DNA of 41,238 nt from Verrucomicrobiota bacterium. GTDB taxonomy: Bacteria; Verrucomicrobiota; Verrucomicrobiia; Verrucomicrobiales; Akkermansiaceae. Below the pieces are notes generated by a model that ran no database searches, was not told the origin of the DNA, and saw only the letters and a list, made by a program, of their open reading frames with translations. Location: the NCBI GenBank assembly GCA_027619375.1, contig JAQCFL010000007.1, positions 1-41,238 on the forward strand, in the 5' to 3' direction. Below, piece by piece: positions 38,913-41,238 of the stretch (positions are counted from its first letter, which is position 1; every line of letters starts with the position of its first letter). The position numbers and the translations under genes were made by a program.

Positions 38913-38926
38913 TTATCAGTTATCAG
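38913..38926. repeat. TTATCAG heptamer pair upstream of the VWA gene
   Basis: Two tandem TTATCAG units; three more lie at 40964-40984 beyond the gene, in the same orientation. Confidence 0.7.
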
Positions 38927-39029
38927 GGAAGAGGGAAGAGGAGAGGAGAGGAGGTGGGGGGGCAGGGGGTTCCGCGGAAGGGAGCTACATTTGACTTGCG
39001 AGGGGGAGAGGAGATTGGTGGGGTGGGGG

Positions 39030-40940
39030 ATGATAAATTCGAATTTTGGGATGTGGATCCGGGGGATGGTGCTGGCGGTGATGGGGAGTTCGGTGGGGTT
39101 GGGGGAGATTGGGTTGCAGGTGCCGAAGGAGGCCCCGGTGGGATCGACGATGGAGGTGCGGTGGACGGACAAGGCGGCGAAGGGGCGGGGGGATGTGACG
39201 AAGGAGGATGGGTCGAAATTGGAGAAGGACGGATCGTATGGGTACGTGAGTCCGAAGGCGGAGGCGGTGGAGGTGACGGTGCCGAAGACGCCGGGGAGGT
39301 ACGGGGTGGTCTTCAGTGAGCAGGGGAAGGGGTCGTCGGGGTTGGTGACCTTTGAGGCGACGGCGGTGACGGCGAGTGTGTCAGGTCCGGCGAAGGCGGC
39401 GATCGGGGAGACCGTCGAGGTGGAGTTTACGGGGCCGTCGTATGCGAAGGATTTGGTTTCCTTCGGGACGGCGGAGGGGGGCACGCTGAAGGGGGCGAGC
39501 TACAAGTATCCGTCGAATGAGAGGGATGGGACGCTGGCGCTACGGGCACCGATGGAGGCGGGGAGCTACACCCTGCTCTATTTGATGGGGGATGTGGTGT
39601 TGGCGAAGCAGGGGATCGAGGTGGGGGGGACGAGTGCGACGGTGAAGGCGGCGGCCACGGTGCAGGCGGGGGGTGTCTTGGAAGTGTTGTGGACGGGGCC
39701 GGACAATGAGGGAGATTTCGTGACGCTGCATGATGGGGCGGGAAAGCGGGTGTCGGGGCATAGCTATATGGGGAGCAGCAAGGGGGGGATTGTGAGTGTG
39801 GCGGTGCCGGAGGAGTTGGGGAAGTATGAGGTGGTGTATGTGACGGGCGGGGTGATTCTGGCGCGGCAGGGAGTGGAGGTGGTGCCGGTGTCGGCGACCT
39901 TGGAGGCGAAGGCGGAAGTGATGGCGGAGATGGCTTTTGAAGTGGCGTGGACCGGTCCGGGCAATCGGAATGACCGGATCGTGTTGGTCAAGATGGGGGA
40001 GGGGGAGTCGTTGGTGGGCTATACCTATTTGGATCCGGCCGAGGCGGTGGCGACAGTGGAAGCCCCGAAGGAGGCGGGGGAGTATGAGCTGCGGTATCGG
40101 ACGGAGAAGGGGGAGGTGTTGGCGACGCGGCCGATCCGGGTGGTGCCGGCGCCGGAGAAGCCGGGTTTGCTGGAGGTGTTGACGAATCCGAAGGCGGAGC
40201 TGGGGGAGCACTCGGCGATTGAGGTGATCCTGGATGCCTCGGGGAGCATGTTGAAGCAACAGGATGGGAAGCGGCGGATCGAGATCGCGCGGGAGACCTT
40301 GATTTCGTTGATCACGGATACCATTCCGGAGGGGACGCCGTTCGCGTTGCGGGTGTTTGGCCACAAGGAGGCGGACAGCTGTCGGACGGATCTGGAGGTG
40401 CCGCTGTTGCCGCTGGATGTAGATCAGTTGACGCCGATCATCGGTGGGATCAACGCGGTGAATTTGGCGAAGACGCCGATTGCCGATTCGCTGACGGCGG
40501 TGGGGCAGGATTTGAAGGGAGTGACGGGGGAGCTGGTGGTGATTTTGTTGACGGACGGGGAGGAGACTTGTGGGGGGGATCCGGCGCTGGCGATTCGGGG
40601 GTTGCGGCTGCAGGGGACGGACATCCGGGTGAACATCGTGGGGTATGCGATCGATGATGAGGGATTGAAGCAGAGCTTTGAGAGTTGGGCGGCGTTGGGT
40701 GGAGGGCAGTATTTGAATGCGCCGAGTGGGGAAGAGTTGTCGAAGGCGCTGCGTCAGGCCTTGGCGGTGCCTTACAAGGTGTATCGGGGCGGGGAGTTCG
40801 TGGCGGAGGGAGTGAGCGGGGGTGCGGAGCACGAGTTGCCGGCGGGGGAGTATGAGGTGCGGTTTCGTCGGGATGGGAAAGCGCAGGTGAAGAAGGTTGG
40901 GGTGATTGCGGAGACGCGGGTGCAGGTGACGTTGCCGTAG
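39030..40940 (+). CDS. exported von Willebrand factor A protein with four Ig-like repeats
   Basis: 636 residues, signal FGMWIRGMVLAVMGSSVGLG. Four repeats of about 85 residues follow, each with (E/V)-V-x-(W/F)-(T)-G-P and ending in G-x-Y-x-(L/V)-x-Y: VEVEFTGPSYAKDLVSFG, LEVLWTGPDNEGDFVTLHDG, FEVAWTGPGNRNDRIVLVKM. The VWA domain shows VILDASGSM with MIDAS residues Asp402-x-Ser404-x-Ser406, KTPIADSLTAVGQDLKG and ILLTDGEETCGGDP. The tail (VYRGGEFVAEGVSG) is a further beta unit. Probably binds protein or glycan ligands with a metal ion. ATG 39030 follows GGGTGGGGG. It is 122 bases from the DUF1592 gene and may share its transcript. Confidence 0.87.
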   Translation: MINSNFGMWIRGMVLAVMGSSVGLGEIGLQVPKEAPVGSTMEVRWTDKAAKGRGDVTKEDGSKLEKDGSYGYVSPKAEAVEVTVPKTPGRYGVVFSEQGKGSSGLVTFEATAVTASVSGPAKAAIGETVEVEFTGPSYAKDLVSFGTAEGGTLKGASYKYPSNERDGTLALRAPMEAGSYTLLYLMGDVVLAKQGIEVGGTSATVKAAATVQAGGVLEVLWTGPDNEGDFVTLHDGAGKRVSGHSYMGSSKGGIVSVAVPEELGKYEVVYVTGGVILARQGVEVVPVSATLEAKAEVMAEMAFEVAWTGPGNRNDRIVLVKMGEGESLVGYTYLDPAEAVATVEAPKEAGEYELRYRTEKGEVLATRPIRVVPAPEKPGLLEVLTNPKAELGEHSAIEVILDASGSMLKQQDGKRRIEIARETLISLITDTIPEGTPFALRVFGHKEADSCRTDLEVPLLPLDVDQLTPIIGGINAVNLAKTPIADSLTAVGQDLKGVTGELVVILLTDGEETCGGDPALAIRGLRLQGTDIRVNIVGYAIDDEGLKQSFESWAALGGGQYLNAPSGEELSKALRQALAVPYKVYRGGEFVAEGVSGGAEHELPAGEYEVRFRRDGKAQVKKVGVIAETRVQVTLP

Positions 40941-40963
40941 GGCGCCTGCGGGGCGGTTGTTGG

Positions 40964-40984
40964 TTATCAGTTATCAGTTATCAG
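40964..40984. repeat. TTATCAG heptamer triplet downstream of the VWA gene
   Basis: Three tandem TTATCAG units. With 38913-38926 they flank the VWA gene on both sides, as expected of a simple repeat used in recombination or of repeat expansion. Confidence 0.75.
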
Positions 40985-41090
40985 AGATTAGAGATTGGGA
41001 GAGAGCTTGGGGGGGCGGAGTAGGGAATGGGGAATTGAGGACTTGGCTTGCGACCCAGGCTTCGCCGGGAGCTACGCCGGGACAGGTGGA

Positions 41091-41238
41091 AACCAAGAGT
41101 GTTCGGCATGCATCGTGCTTTGAGACGCTGGCGGGTTGGCTTGGATGCAGGGTTGAATTTCCACGCACCAATTTCCAAATAGGTTCCAATCACCAGGTTC
41201 CAAATCAGAAAACGACTTGAAGGAGAGGCATCGTCTCG
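41091..41238 (-). repeat. dispersed repeat family A, copy 3 (inverted, cut by window edge)
   Basis: Read on the minus strand it contains TGGAACCTGGTGATTGGAAC, TATTTGGAAATTGG, CGTGGAAATTCAACCCTGCA and ATGCCGAACACTCTTGG, matching copies 1 and 2. It runs off the end of the window. 40985-41090 before it holds GGGAATGGGG-type repeats and no gene. Confidence 0.8.

Noticed and set aside
38904-39029. Upstream extension of the VWA protein (in-frame ATG 38904)
   Set aside because: The added 42 residues are Arg/Gly-rich, overlap the end of the DUF1592 gene and would bury the signal peptide.

Overview
The window looks like chromosomal DNA of a high-GC member of the PVC superphylum, most likely a Verrucomicrobiota bacterium. 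This is inferred from gene content: a DUF1552 protein paired with a DUF1592/1588/1585 planctomycete-type cytochrome protein, a ThuA protein, a soluble PQQ-dehydrogenase-like protein, a GntR-type DNA-binding domain fused to a LacI-type sensor, a conserved 46-residue lysine-rich peptide (MGDKSPKSK...), Rhs debris, and several families of palindromic intergenic repeats. I see no rRNA, tRNA, CRISPR array or intact insertion sequence.

Layout. 1-5647: housekeeping and nucleotide-sugar genes: 5' end of truA (minus), a small lipoprotein, ruvX and manC (minus), a small membrane protein, rfbB (minus), an SH3-type lipoprotein and a Na+/Ca2+ exchanger. 5676-13062: single genes separated by repeats and debris: AhpE-type peroxiredoxin, AvtA-like aminotransferase, DUF2237 protein, secreted LVIVD beta-propeller, a nucleotidyltransferase remnant, HD-like phosphohydrolase, a DUF2103-like protein, the 46-residue peptide and a decayed AAA ATPase.

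13063-19065 (minus strand) is the most interesting block. It is one tightly packed operon: FkbH-like HAD protein - acyl carrier protein - membrane-anchored SGNH-like protein - 33-residue peptide - MBOAT acyltransferase - SAM methyltransferase - VOC protein - 47-residue membrane peptide. Most junctions are ATGA or TGATG overlaps. The set suggests loading of a glycerate-derived or similar group on a carrier protein and its transfer by an MBOAT/SGNH pair to an exported glycan or lipid. fkbH is split into two frames exactly at CTT TGA, the shift site of prfB, so it is either frameshifted in a programmed way, split into two chains, or mutated.

19576-21638: a Phd/ParE toxin-antitoxin pair and a C1-family aminopeptidase. 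21661-32126: a divergent sugar-type regulator followed by a six-gene plus-strand run encoding exported proteins: SASA-type esterase, transglutaminase-like protein with a C-terminal carbohydrate-binding-like domain, pentaheme cytochrome c, PQQ-dehydrogenase-like propeller, ThuA protein and an HExxH metallopeptidase. Together these look like a periplasmic unit for de-esterifying and oxidising a glycan, with electrons passing to c-type heme.

32233-34700: an accessory patch with two foldback repeats, an ISAzo13-type transposase tail lying inside a lower-GC secreted gene, the 3' tip of an Rhs gene and a RelE-type toxin with its antitoxin. 34901-40940: DUF1552 and DUF1592 proteins, then a von Willebrand A protein with four Ig-like repeats flanked by TTATCAG heptamers. 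The window ends inside a third copy of a ~260-bp dispersed repeat.
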